From Fistularia commersonii (Eukaryota > Chordata > Actinopteri > Syngnathiformes > Fistulariidae), in the NCBI GenBank assembly GCA_037954325.1, contig JBBMNZ010000026.1:7133501-7197500 (forward strand): 64,000 bases of DNA, read 5' to 3'. Every line of letters begins with the position of its first letter. Positions within the stretch are counted from its first letter, which is position 1. Shown here in pieces: positions 48,501 to 59,238 of this stretch. Under the pieces are notes generated by a model. The model ran no database searches, had not been told where the DNA came from, and saw only the letters and a list, made by a program, of their open reading frames with translations. The translations under genes were made by a program, and so were the position numbers.

Positions 48501-50519
48501 GATATATTTCAGCCTTTCTTTACATAACAGGCACGTGTCTTTTCAAGGATCCGAGTACAGGCCACTTCTGGAGTTTACAGAGAGCACAAGCAAAATCTTG
48601 CTGAGCTCCCTTAACCCGGTGGACAGCGGGAAGTGGAGGAGAAAATCGTGGGGTTGGAGAGTCTTCAAAATGCTGAAGGTGGAGGCAGACGTGGAGAGAC
48701 ATGCAAAATGACATGAGTTTGATGCTTCGGGACATTTTTTTGGGGAATATAACATTTCCATTCCATTCATCAGACTCCTGTGGAAGTCCTGCTGCTGCTA
48801 TGCATCCCCGTCGTTGATCCTGACAAAGAGGACAGGAACTGGAGACGCCCATTGAACAGCCTCCATCTGGTCACCAGTCCGATGGTCTGCGTGCTCGCTT
48901 TTCAATCTGGAACATGTAAGTGACCATTCGTGATGAACGCAGCGGGCCACATATACATTCATTGCTATTGATTTCTTTTGTTTTTTGCTGCCCCTCGTCA
49001 TTCCCTGCGCTTTCTGTCAGATGGAAAGTATATGATCGAAGGACAGTTTCCTGTTTGGCTGCTGACTCTCCTCCTTGGACTTTTCTTATCTGCCATCGTC
49101 TTCTGCACCACTACCAATGATCACCCCCCCAAATATCATCCAGTAGGTATCAATGGTGACTAGTTAGCTTGTCTTGTACGTCGGGATCTACATTCAAACG
49201 TAAATCGATTGCATAGTTGTTAGTTTTCTGCTGATTTGCTAAGCAAATTCTTTCAGCTGCTTTCAAAGTAGAAAATGCCTCCACTAAATTGATAGTAACA
49301 TTCAAAAGATCAGCATAACGGTATTTAAAAATGAGCAAGAAACATTCTGAGAATCAACTAGAAAGGATCTGAAGTTGCAAAAAAAAAAAAGAGAGCTAAT
49401 TATTGCTTGGCCTGTCTGCTGTTTCAAGCTTGACCCACACTTGGGGCTGCGGAAAGCTCCCTTTCAGCTGATTCACTAGGAACGGTAATCTCCTCCTTCA
49501 GCCCAAACACCTTTCAAGGCCGGTTGGATTTTTTTTTTCCGCCTGAGCTTAGAGTTAAAAAAAACAAAAAAAAAAGCACCCAATCTGTAGATTTCAAAGT
49601 GGAGTTGTCTTATCTTGACAAGCCAGTATCTCAAGACGGTTGAGCTTGAGCAGAGACAGCATTGCGTACAATCCTCTCGAGGGCGAGGGGGGAAGAGTCT
49701 GCATCAATGAGACGTGTTAACTTTTTTTTATTTTCTCCTTCCAGGTGTTTGCGCTCCTAGGCTTCGTGGTGAGTGCCGTGTTGATCAGTGCCGCCGCGGC
49801 CGAAGTCGTCGGTCTCCTTCACATGCTTGGCGTGGTGCTGCGTCTCAGTAACACCGTGCTGGGCTTGACTTTGTTGGCTTGGGGCAACAGCATAGGAGGT
49901 GGTTTTTATTTATTTTTTCCGCAGATATCTGTTAACTTGGTCCTTAAGTTTTAACACAGATCTTTTTTTTCTCCCAGACTGTTTCTCTGATATCACCATA
50001 GCCAGACAGGGCTACCCAAGGATGGCCATATCGGCCTGCTTCGGAGGCATCATTTTCAGTATCCTTTATTTTTACGACTGCACGGATCACTTCATGTCCA
50101 ACAGTGGGACTTGTCATCTTATGGATATCCGAAACAGTCACTGTTTGAGTCCACCTTAACCACGTTCCACCAGACATGCTCTTTGGAGTGGGTTTGGGAT
50201 GTTTAGTGCAAATGATAAAGACGAAGGAAGAAGTGCAGGTAATTAATACTTGGAAAATGTACAGATTTACTTGAGTCCTTTGTAAGAAACGAACCGAGAT
50301 CTCTTTCTCTTTCGTCCTCAGTTTGAGCCACAGGGGCTGCTGACATGGATTCTTGCAGGATCTCTTGGTCTGTCTTTGGCTCTCTCTTTCGTTATTATTC
50401 CGCTGTCTTGGTTTCGTATGGGTCGGACCTACGGCGTCTTTCTCCTCATCTTCTATGGAATCTTTCTTGTCATCGCCCTGCTCACAGAATTCGGAAAAAT
50501 ACACATGGCATCGACTTGA
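42596..50519 (+). CDS. slc8b1: Mitochondrial sodium/lithium/calcium exchanger NCLX
   Basis: It exports matrix Ca2+ in exchange for Na+ or Li+ across the inner mitochondrial membrane. 15 exons (42596-42781, 44253-44405, 45298-45350, 45671-45728, 46163-46268, 46356-46523, 48161-48274, 48384-48458, 48548-48678, 48774-48915, 49021-49142, 49745-49898, 49978-50058, 50174-50238, 50322-50519) give 601 aa (human 584). A leucine-rich N-terminal segment (about residues 7-25) is followed by a cysteine-rich loop. The two exchanger alpha repeats are intact: GNGAPDIFSAM with Asn159, Pro162, Asp163, and GNSIGDCFSDITIARQGYPR with Asn484, Ser485, Asp488. A long cytosolic-type loop (about 245-345) separates them and contains EYRPLLEF and KWRRKS. 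Introns 4 and 13 look like U12 introns. The protein ends LLTEFGKIHMAST. It is convergent with tpcn1, as in mammals. Confidence 0.96.
43455..43715 (+). repeat. Second copy of the SINE-like repeat, in slc8b1 intron 1
   Basis: It shares 'ggtttgcatgttcttccttt', 'gtctgcgtgggttt', 'taaattgccgatgtagg' and the end 'gagtgcaggatatgc...ataatgaatg' with the fuller type of the 27366-27715 copy. The middle holds a run of C-rich sequence, and the 5' part is missing or changed. Confidence 0.6.
44556..44789 (+). repeat. Pair of identical 51-bp direct repeats in slc8b1 intron 2
   Basis: The 51 bases beginning acatttaaatctgactg and ending gatcaaccaa occur at 44556-44606 and again at 44739-44789 without any mismatch that I can see. 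The spacer of 132 bp is AT-rich and unrelated. Confidence 0.9.
45729..46162 (+). other. U12-type intron candidate (slc8b1 intron 4)
   Basis: The donor is GTATCCTCA after GTGGCT; positions 1-7 equal the U12 donor GTATCCT. Close to the acceptor is ttttcttaact, a match to the U12 branch-point consensus TTCCTTAAC, ending about 16 nt before the AG at 46161-46162. The acceptor lacks a long pyrimidine tract, as U12 introns do. The exon that follows begins with the first alpha repeat. Confidence 0.75.
46928..47953 (+). mobile_element. Second decayed RTE-clade LINE copy, in slc8b1 intron 6
   Basis: Homologous to 35605-36612 over its whole length and in the same orientation. Translated pieces include KTEYMCVNERNLGGTVRLEG, KLEDFRYFGSTVQRNGE, SARMKGKVYKTVVRPAML, FDHVQRRDSEYIGWRML and RRLIRCGDP, the typical end of the ORF. 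Here the segment that should carry FADD is deleted and shifted (tgatgtttgcatggtgttag), and several frames are used, so it is not functional. Confidence 0.8.
50059..50173 (+). other. U12-type intron candidate (slc8b1 intron 13)
   Basis: The donor is GTATCCTTTA, a full match to the U12 consensus. Before the acceptor stands caccttaacc, containing the branch-point core CCTTAAC, which ends 13 nt before the exon. The intron is only 115 bp and follows the second alpha repeat (ACFGGIIF). Confidence 0.88.
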
Positions 50520-50809
50520 GACGAAGGCCAGCTTGATGCCAGGGAAGGTAATTCAGAATTCAAGGTGACACCGAGACTGTTCCTCCAGACACTATTGACA
50601 TACACATATACTTTTGTGCACTTGACTACATCACACATGGAAACAGGGTTCAGAAGAGACTTCTCAGGGAGAACTGAAACTAATCCACCTCCCCCGTCTG
50701 TTTGTGCTAAACGGAACTGTGATCGCAATAAGACAAAAAAAAAAAAGTGAAACATTGAAGTGGTGTTGGAATCAAACTGTAAATCTTGTAAGAAGCTGCT
50801 TTTGAGGAA

Positions 50810-50815
50810 AATAAA
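50810..50815 (+). other. slc8b1 polyadenylation signal
   Basis: AATAAA within ggaaaataaaaaaaaatgg, 290 bp after the stop. It faces the tpcn1 signal about 125 bp away on the other strand. Confidence 0.6.
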
Positions 50816-50936
50816 AAAAAATGGTTTGACCACTTGTTTCCCGAGTCTTATCGCACCAGACACCGTGACAGTGATACCCATTGGGTTAATTAATGACCAA
50901 CGGGTGCAATGTTATTGCACATGAAAATTCCAACTG

Positions 50937-50942
50937 TTTATT
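50937..50942 (-). other. tpcn1 polyadenylation signal
   Basis: TTTATT on the plus strand reads AATAAA on the minus strand, about 550 bp after the tpcn1 stop (51492-51494). Positions 50943-51491 would then be its 3' UTR; I see nothing else in that stretch. Confidence 0.5.
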
Positions 50943-51491
50943 AAAATCCTGCTACCAACTCAAGTAGAGTACAGAAGAATTTGTTATACAAAAGTAAAAT
51001 ATTTGAATGTTCAGACATAAACTGGAGATACACTGTCGCTGTTTTGTTGGGTTGAGCTAATATGGAGTGTTTATAGTTTTGGTCTTTGGAGAACTTTCGA
51101 TGTTATGTCTGTTAATATTGACTGAATGCATCACTACACTAAGGCATTGGGCTTTTTTTTAGTACTACATGATTTACAAGAGGTCACATTGAAGCCTACA
51201 GCTGTATACATACACAACATACTGTAGTGGTGCAGGCTCCCTCCGCAACACCTGGTGCTGAAGCAACTGTCTTCGATAAGGCTAGTGGGAACCACTCCCA
51301 CACCAGTGGATGAACAACCCATCTGTATTGCTGTCCATCTCCTTGACAACGTCAGGGAGGAGCTTTTTTTCTTTTCAGTTGTTCCCTCTCACATCAGTCT
51401 GAGGAGCCGTGGAATAGTTTCCCACCGGAGCAAAAATTGTGAGTATGGAGGAAGCAGAAAAGGCATCGCGCAATGCAACTGTAGTTGATGC

Positions 51492-54400
51492 TTAGTTGAT
51501 ACTTTGAGGTCCAGGCTGTGAGATGTGTTGAGACTCAGGGAAGGAGGGTGAAACGGAGATTGGACTGTCCGCGGCCCCTCCCGGTCTTTGCTCCGGCTGA
51601 GGCAGGTTTTCCCTTGAGTACTCCGTGTACCACTCCTGAGAATGCAAGTATCGGAGCAAAGTATCAGACAAGCGCCGTGTGGTCGATGACCGTAATTGCG
51701 GGGTTTTAGAAATCGGTGTGCATTTTCTAACCTGTATCTCCTCCTCGTACATTTTCATGCTGAGGTCGCTCTTGGTCCTGGACCTGCGGCCCAGGTACAC
51801 CAATGACGTGTGCTGTTGACGCACCAAAAGACGGTAGATAAGCTACTCGGCCGGCCATCAAATTAGACGAGAAGTCGATGAGGCAGTTTCTGTGCTCTTA
51901 CCCCGCCCCTGTCCATCGCTTGGAGGACGCCCTGGAGGGAGCTGAGGGTAGACATTCCAGGGCACGTCTGTTTGTGGAGCTCCAGAGTGGCCAGAGCTTC
52001 ATCGCGACTCACATCTACTTCAAACACTATTCCATTCTCATCTGGGGGAAAAAAAAAAATGCAAAAAACAGAACAAACTAACTGACCTCGGCTCCACAAA
52101 GCGCGCATTACTAGAAAGTATTTGCTTAAGGGGTACACCCTGGTTATTGCTGCCTGACACATGGAGAGTCTCACCCTCTGGGTTCTCCAGTGGTTCCCTG
52201 TTCTTGCGGCTGTAGTTCATGCGGAAGACGAAGGCATCCAGAATGAAAGCCACAATGATGGTCATTACCACCTGAACGTGGAGAGAGGTCAAATTAAATA
52301 CTGCACGCATGCAGTCATAAATGTAGCCCTGGACGGCTGCTACTACGGACATAGTCCAGGTCTCACCATGGTAACGATGTAAAAAGTCATAAAATACAGT
52401 CGGCTCCAGTGGCTGGTCATGGAAGTCACGCCTTCCTACATGGGAGTGAATGCAGCAGTGGTCAAACAGTGCCTACCTGAGGTCAATGACATTACAATGT
52501 TTGGGGTGATGACAAGCTGCTAAAAATAGCAATCATCACATGACCCGCCTTACCATTGTGATGTACCAGTTGTTGACAACAGTCAGTTCAAAGAGTGTCA
52601 CTGGGGAAAAAAAAATGAGAAAGTCATTCATGCATCTGCACTGGAAGCATTGGCTAATTCGATGTTTGTGTCTGGAGACGTTTTTTGTAACAAGTAAACC
52701 GAAACAAAATAAAGTTGTAACACAGTTCTATTTGCTGACTCAAATAACAAGGGAACAACATTTTTGCTTTGAATTTTCTCCCATCACATAAAGTACTGGT
52801 AGTGTGTTTAAATTGTAAATAAAAATATATATGTATTAAGACCCACTTTTATGGCTTAAAATATTCAAACAGAGCAGATGAGCATGGGAAAGTGCAGGAG
52901 TAAAAATAGAGGTGAATAAATAGAGATTTTTACCGAAACTGCTGAGAATGTTGTTGAAGTTGTTGAGATAATAGTATCCTTCTTCCAACACAGTTTTGTT
53001 GCCATGGGTGACGTTGATCAGTCTGTAGGAGTCTGCTACTGTGCTCGTGCTGTAAATACACAATGGAACTGTGGTTTGTAAAAGTAACTTGAAGAGGCAA
53101 TGGGTAAAATATTGAGCAAAAATTGTCTTTTTGTTGAACTGCACTTACTTGCAACAATTGGGGTACACCACATCTGCAAAGAACTCCATGCCCACAATGG
53201 CAAAAGAGTAGTAGAAGATGATAAGCGTTAATCCCAGACTTGCCATTCTGGGGAAGAGCTCAAACATGGTGTCCAACACATTGCGGTATCTTTGCTTTAT
53301 CTTGAACAACCTGCAAAGATTTTTCAGAGGAAAGAAGTGAGAAAACAAACGACTCCTTAGGGTGTAATCCTGCGCGCAGAAATCAAAGCAAACCGGAGAA
53401 GCTGAAGGGGTCTGAGCACCACGATGAAGTAGAATGGCTCCATGTTGAAGGCCAGGGCGATCAGGCCCAGGAAGGCAAACACCGTCACAGAGAAGTCAAA
53501 CCTGGGCAAGTCCAGGAGAGGGAGGCTAAGCAGTGGAAATACTGTCAAAGCTAAAAATCAATGTTATTTCTCCTATAGCAGAACAGCCACGGAGCAGTGG
53601 GACCCGAATCCAAAAGCCTGAGGACAGCCATTCTTTTTGCAAAGATTCTTACCGACTGCAAAGTCTCACATTTTTGGATTGGGGAGTCGAGAAAGGAATA
53701 CACCGAGATTTTACTCACAGATTCCACCCAGAGCTGAAATAAGCCATTGGGCCGAAACCCGAAATTTTCAGCAGCACCTCGACACCATAAACTGAAAGTG
53801 GAATGAAAAGCAGGGTTTATCATTAAATGGCAAACACCCCGTCTTAAATGCTTGACCTCCAAGCATTTATGGGGGTGAGTCCATACAGACAGGTGACTGA
53901 AGACTAAGTGTAATCCTTCATGTGGGCCCCAAACTTCCATGTTTTTGTTTCTTTTATTAATTTATTTTTTGTCACTTGTTTGTAAAGGTCTAGGCCTGGG
54001 GTCAGCGACCTTCAACACTCAAATAGCCATTTGGATCTGTTTTATTACCAGGATTCACAAAAATCTGGACATCTAAAATGAAGTCATCAATACTGCATAA
54101 ATCAATTTTTCCCTCCTTTACACTATGTAAAAAAAAATTATACACACACACACACACACATATATATATAAAATATATGTATAAAAAATATTTAAAAAAT
54201 ATAATATATATATATCTATATATAAATATATATATATATAGTGTTGTGATTATCAATGGACTGCTGGAGAGAAAATGTAATTCTTTTTCTGCAACAACAT
54301 TTTGAAGTTCAAAAAAAAAAAAAAACTTGGTTGAGGGCTACGTTCAAATAAAATAGTTTATTTGAGTCTTATTTGAGTTTATTTGAGTTATACGTTGCAG

Positions 54401-57400
54401 CCGTCATGTGTGCTACTCCGCATTGTTTATGTCTTTCATCGTTGTGTTCTACTGTTGTAACACTTTTCTGTACTTTTTTCAGAATGTTAGCCCTCATTTG
54501 GGCTGGCAAAAATGTTAAAAGTGCTAGTGGTGTCAGTCGATTTGATGAAGGAAATAATAGCTAAACCTGAGAGAGGTGTTCGTGTTACAGATCTCGCCAA
54601 GCACTGCGACACGGCTATGACAACTGTCTGTACAATCCTGAAGAACAAAGATGCGCTAAAGACGGCTGATGTGGCTATAGGGGTGACTGCGTTCACAAAG
54701 CAAAGTTATTGTTAGTTGGGATAAATGAAAGGCAGCGTGCTGGAGATAATGTTAGCGTGGGTTTCACATGCGAGAAGGCTTTACTTTTGCATGCTGATTT
54801 AGCAAAGGAAATGAGCACAAGTGCTAGCAAGCAGAAAGAGAACGCTGGAAACACAGTAATCATTAAGGTCATCTTAAAATCCTTTCTGTAGGGTTTCCAC
54901 AAATAAACCCATAGAAAAGTTTCAAAAGAATGCGGTATGTCTTTTGGTGTAGGGGAAAGAACAGTTAGATTTACATTGATTTCAATGGGAAACACTGGTT
55001 CGGTTTGTGAATGCAGTCAAAGAATTAAAATTCATAAGCTGAGGTTCTACGCTACCTTGATGTGTGTTTATGTACACTCACACACAGAAATGCACATACT
55101 ACTTACTGGTAAGAAATACGATGTAACTCCAGGGAACAAATCTGGACCAGGAAAATCCACCTGCAGGGGCCCGGCAGAGAGGAAGCTGTCACCTCGGAAA
55201 ACTTTTAATTTTTTCCCCCTCAACCGTGAGCCTGAGAGGGGACTTACTGTTCAGAGTGTACGTTTCCACGAGGATCCACACGCCGTTGATGGCGACCACC
55301 GCGTCTGAGGCCGTGAGAAAAAAAGCGTGAAGTTCACTGATGGACGTGTTACTGAAAGGCCCCGGGTGAGTGTGAGCGGTGACACTTACACATGGCGTAC
55401 TGGAAGCCCTTTGACTTCACCAGCAGGTTGATACCTGTGGAAGAGGGGAATGACAAATATGTGTGACGGAAACCTTTTTTGTGAAATAAAAAAAAAATAC
55501 AGGTGGTCCTCACTTAACGGTATACTCGGTTAACGACGACTTGGGACTTATGACGGGCTTTGCAATAATATAAAAATACACGGAGAATGCACTGGCAGCA
55601 GAGTTGTGTGTATGAATGGAATTGACTTGCTATCTTCTGTCTTTCTATTTCTATTTATATTTATATTCATATTTATTTTGACATTATAACTGTTACACTG
55701 CTGTGACAAAGGAATTTCCCCTATGGGGATCAGTAAAGTTTATCTTATCTTATTGTAAGGGCTTACCTGTGCTTATAATTGGCCTATATTTATGCAAATG
55801 TAATACACATTAAAGGGAAAAATGGTAAAACAGCACTGTACTAATGGCCTATATGCGTAAAATTACTGTACGGTGGTACAGTAGAAACAGCGTTTACCTT
55901 AACAACAGACCCCTTGGAAGGAAACCCCATCTTTAAGTGAGGACCACCTGTGTATAGGAATAAAACTCACCTTTAAAAATGAGGAAGGTTGTGTGTGGGA
56001 GGTCATCGAACCAGTGCTCTCCACTGCGACGTGCCTGAGCAACAAGTTCATGTGTGCCATTAAAGATCACATAATACAAAAAACTTTATTTAAACAAAAC
56101 AAAATGTATTCAATTTAATGCATATTAAACTGAAACTTAAATATATTTTTCTTCTTTTTTTTTCAAATTCCAGTAGGTTGAAGGTAATACCTTTTTTCAT
56201 GTTCTAAAATAACTATACAGCACTTTGTCGCGCAGAGGTCAAGCACAGTGTCTTACCTTCCATTTGAGTCCAGTCACCTCGTAGAACTTATAAAAGTCCT
56301 CCAGACTAAAGAAGAACGGAGCAGAATTAAATTTCTGCAAAAAAAGGCAACTTTCAATTTATCCTCTTTTATGAAGAAAAATGGAACCTGAGCATGGGGG
56401 CCGAGGAGGTGCTCAGAGCTTTATACGTTAGGAAGCGGTCTCTTGCCGACATCCGGGGTCTGTAAAAACGCATGAGGCCGTCAAACTGTTTCAGGGACAC
56501 GCCCATTGGCCTCTAAAAAGAACCACACAGGAATGTAAAGAGTAACTGCGTTGTACTTTTGCATTAAATGACATTAAATCACAAACTAGAGTGGGGATGC
56601 ACCTGCCGGCTGACCAACAGCTGGAATGCATGGTCTATTGCGGAGCGTTTGTGGAGCAGGAGGGACTTAAACTTCATCTTCTCTACGTCGTTGAAGGTAT
56701 CAAACACCACTGCCAGAAGCTGGGCGGCAAAGAGAAAATGATAAGTGCTTGCAGAAAAAAATATGACGGCTATTAAAAAAATAAAAGGTAGAGGTTCAAT
56801 AGTTTTCATTGATTGGTTATGAACACAAATAAAGTTAAATATGGCCGTACCAGGTTCATGATAAAGTAGAGCTCTATGGAGAGGTAAACAATGAAGAAAA
56901 CACATGACCAGCGGTTCTTTGAATACGCCGGCATCATCACATCGGGGAAACTAAAAGAAAGAGGGAACGGAAAGGTGTAACATAAAAAAAAAAAAAAAAA
57001 AAGTTTTGATCAGCTTAAACACAGTAAGGAAAAACATTTTTACTGAGCTCATAGGAAAAAAAAATGAAAGGAAATAGTGCTTGAAAGTCATTTTTGTACA
57101 GATGAAGTGGGTTGCGTTTGGTGAACTGCTGAGCTTACTTCGCTGTTGTCAGCAGCACGAACAGACTGACGAGACTGTTCTCCAGAGTGCTGAAGTACTG
57201 TGGAGAGCAGGCGGGGAGGGAAGGTGGGCTCGGTCAGGACATCCGAGGGAACAGCGACACAATTCTTTGGACATGTGTACATATGCAAGACCTGTACATA
57301 CCGGATCAGACGTGTTTGGAGAGAAGAGACAGAAACCTGAGGGGAGGGGGGGGAAAAAAAAACTGAATCCAGGGAAAAGGGGAAGTGTGTCTTTTTTTAA

Positions 57401-59166
57401 AAGTCTGAAAATCATTTTTAGTAAGAGAGACCATTAATCAATATGCAAAATCAAGTATGCTGAATATAGAATTCAAGGATTCTTACCAAGGATAGCAAAA
57501 ATAACCATGAAGAAGAGCAGCAGCAGGAGGATGTCTATGAAAGGGGGGAGGGACTGGAATATCTGGCGTAAATTTCTGATTAAGAGAAAATGTGTTAGTA
57601 GTTAGTAACCATTGAACACCAAAGTTTAAAAAAAATTAGTGAGATTGTCACACGGCTAGTTTGGGGATTATTAGAAATCTATGTTCTTGAGGGAATTGAA
57701 TCATAAACGGAAATCTGAATTGTTTAGATCATTGTGATTCAGAGTGAGTATAGTGTCCGAAGCGGAACAGCACGTGCCACGTGTGGGTCTGCTGCTTTTC
57801 ACCAGCAACGCATTTAGAACGGGATCTGGGGTTACAAATACTGAGCTTGCATAATTACTGAGGTTTCGTGCATGTGACTGCCACTACACAATAATCTCAG
57901 GGAGCGTGTCAGGACAGCTCAGACTTGGTGTTTGTAAAAGCAAATGACGGAAATAAGTCAAACTTTTATCTCTATACCAAAATTATCTAAGAGAAAAAAA
58001 AAAAAAAAGAGTTTGAGGATCTTCAAGATCAGCAGCTCCAGACATGTTAGAGTTTGCGTCACATCCTGCCGTTTCCACGCTACTGTGCATGAAAGAAAGC
58101 CCCCATATTCCCTGCTACGTATCAGAAAAGGAAACAAGTTTCCTGGGCCAGCGTGATTTTTTTTCTGCTCACCAAATGAAATTTGTGAGTATGTGTGTGA
58201 GAAATGTTCCCGGCCAGGCCAGACCAGAGAGAGTCGACTGTAAGGACTTAAGGGGAAAAAAAAGGAAAGCAAAGGAAAAAAAAACGCAATTTTTGCACAT
58301 TTCCATATTTTGTATAAATTGCATAAAAACACTCCCTGAAAAAAAAATTAGGGACAGACCCATTGCTGAAGTGGTGGCTAATACACCAGCTCATTGAAAA
58401 ACACATTTGCCGAGTGAAATTTGGACCAAGATGGCGATCTGGGGTTAGAAGTAGTCAGTGGTTCAGGGGACAGAGGCATTGCTCTGCTTGTTTATTCTGC
58501 AGGTGTCCTGATAACAAAGACAGACCATTGAGAATTAAAAAATAAATAAAAAATGAAACAAATATCTCCCCGATTAATCCTTACAAAGTGATGTAAGACA
58601 TCAAAAATAGCTAACAGTCTGACCTTTTCAGGTTATTAGCCAACTACAATTGCCCTTAATTATTACTAATAATTAATTGAATTGCAAGAGGAAGGAAAAT
58701 ATGTTCATTTTTCAAAATCATTTGAATTTTTCTTTAAAGCCCAGAGAAATCCTCAAACTGGTGACTTTGATTTCAAATAAACAAATAAATAAGACACACA
58801 TTGGCTACAAAAGGTAATAAATTACCTCCGCACAGCACCACAATATCTACAGTCCACCAGGAAAATTGGGCGAAGGGCTCTGGTCACCCGCACATGGGAC
58901 GTCTGTCGGATCAGAACCACGATGGCCTCCACAAATTGTAGCAGCAGCACACACGTCTGTTCGGGAGACCACGCCATGTGAGAGCGGCAGCGGAAAGTAA
59001 ACGGTGATGGAAACTGAGGATACTTCCCCCGTTGGTTACCTTCACCATGGTCCTCTTGTGCCGTATGAAGGTGTGAAAGCCTAGCCAGCGGAGTTTCATG
59101 CATAGCTCGAACGCCACCATCACCAAAGCCAGCAGCTCCAGAGTGGCATGAACCTGCGATTGCATC

Positions 59167-59238
<72 letters not shown>

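Noticed and set aside
49944..50504. 186-codon open frame on the minus strand
   Set aside because: It is antisense to slc8b1 exons 13-15, has no recognisable family and reflects the codon pattern of the real gene.
57770..57790. Two CACGTG boxes close together as a CLEAR promoter for tpcn1
   Set aside because: They lie in intron 5, far from the first exon, and neither has the full GTCACGTGAC form.
59168..59234. Regular short repeats as a CRISPR array
   Set aside because: It is a simple dinucleotide run without spacers, in a vertebrate genome.
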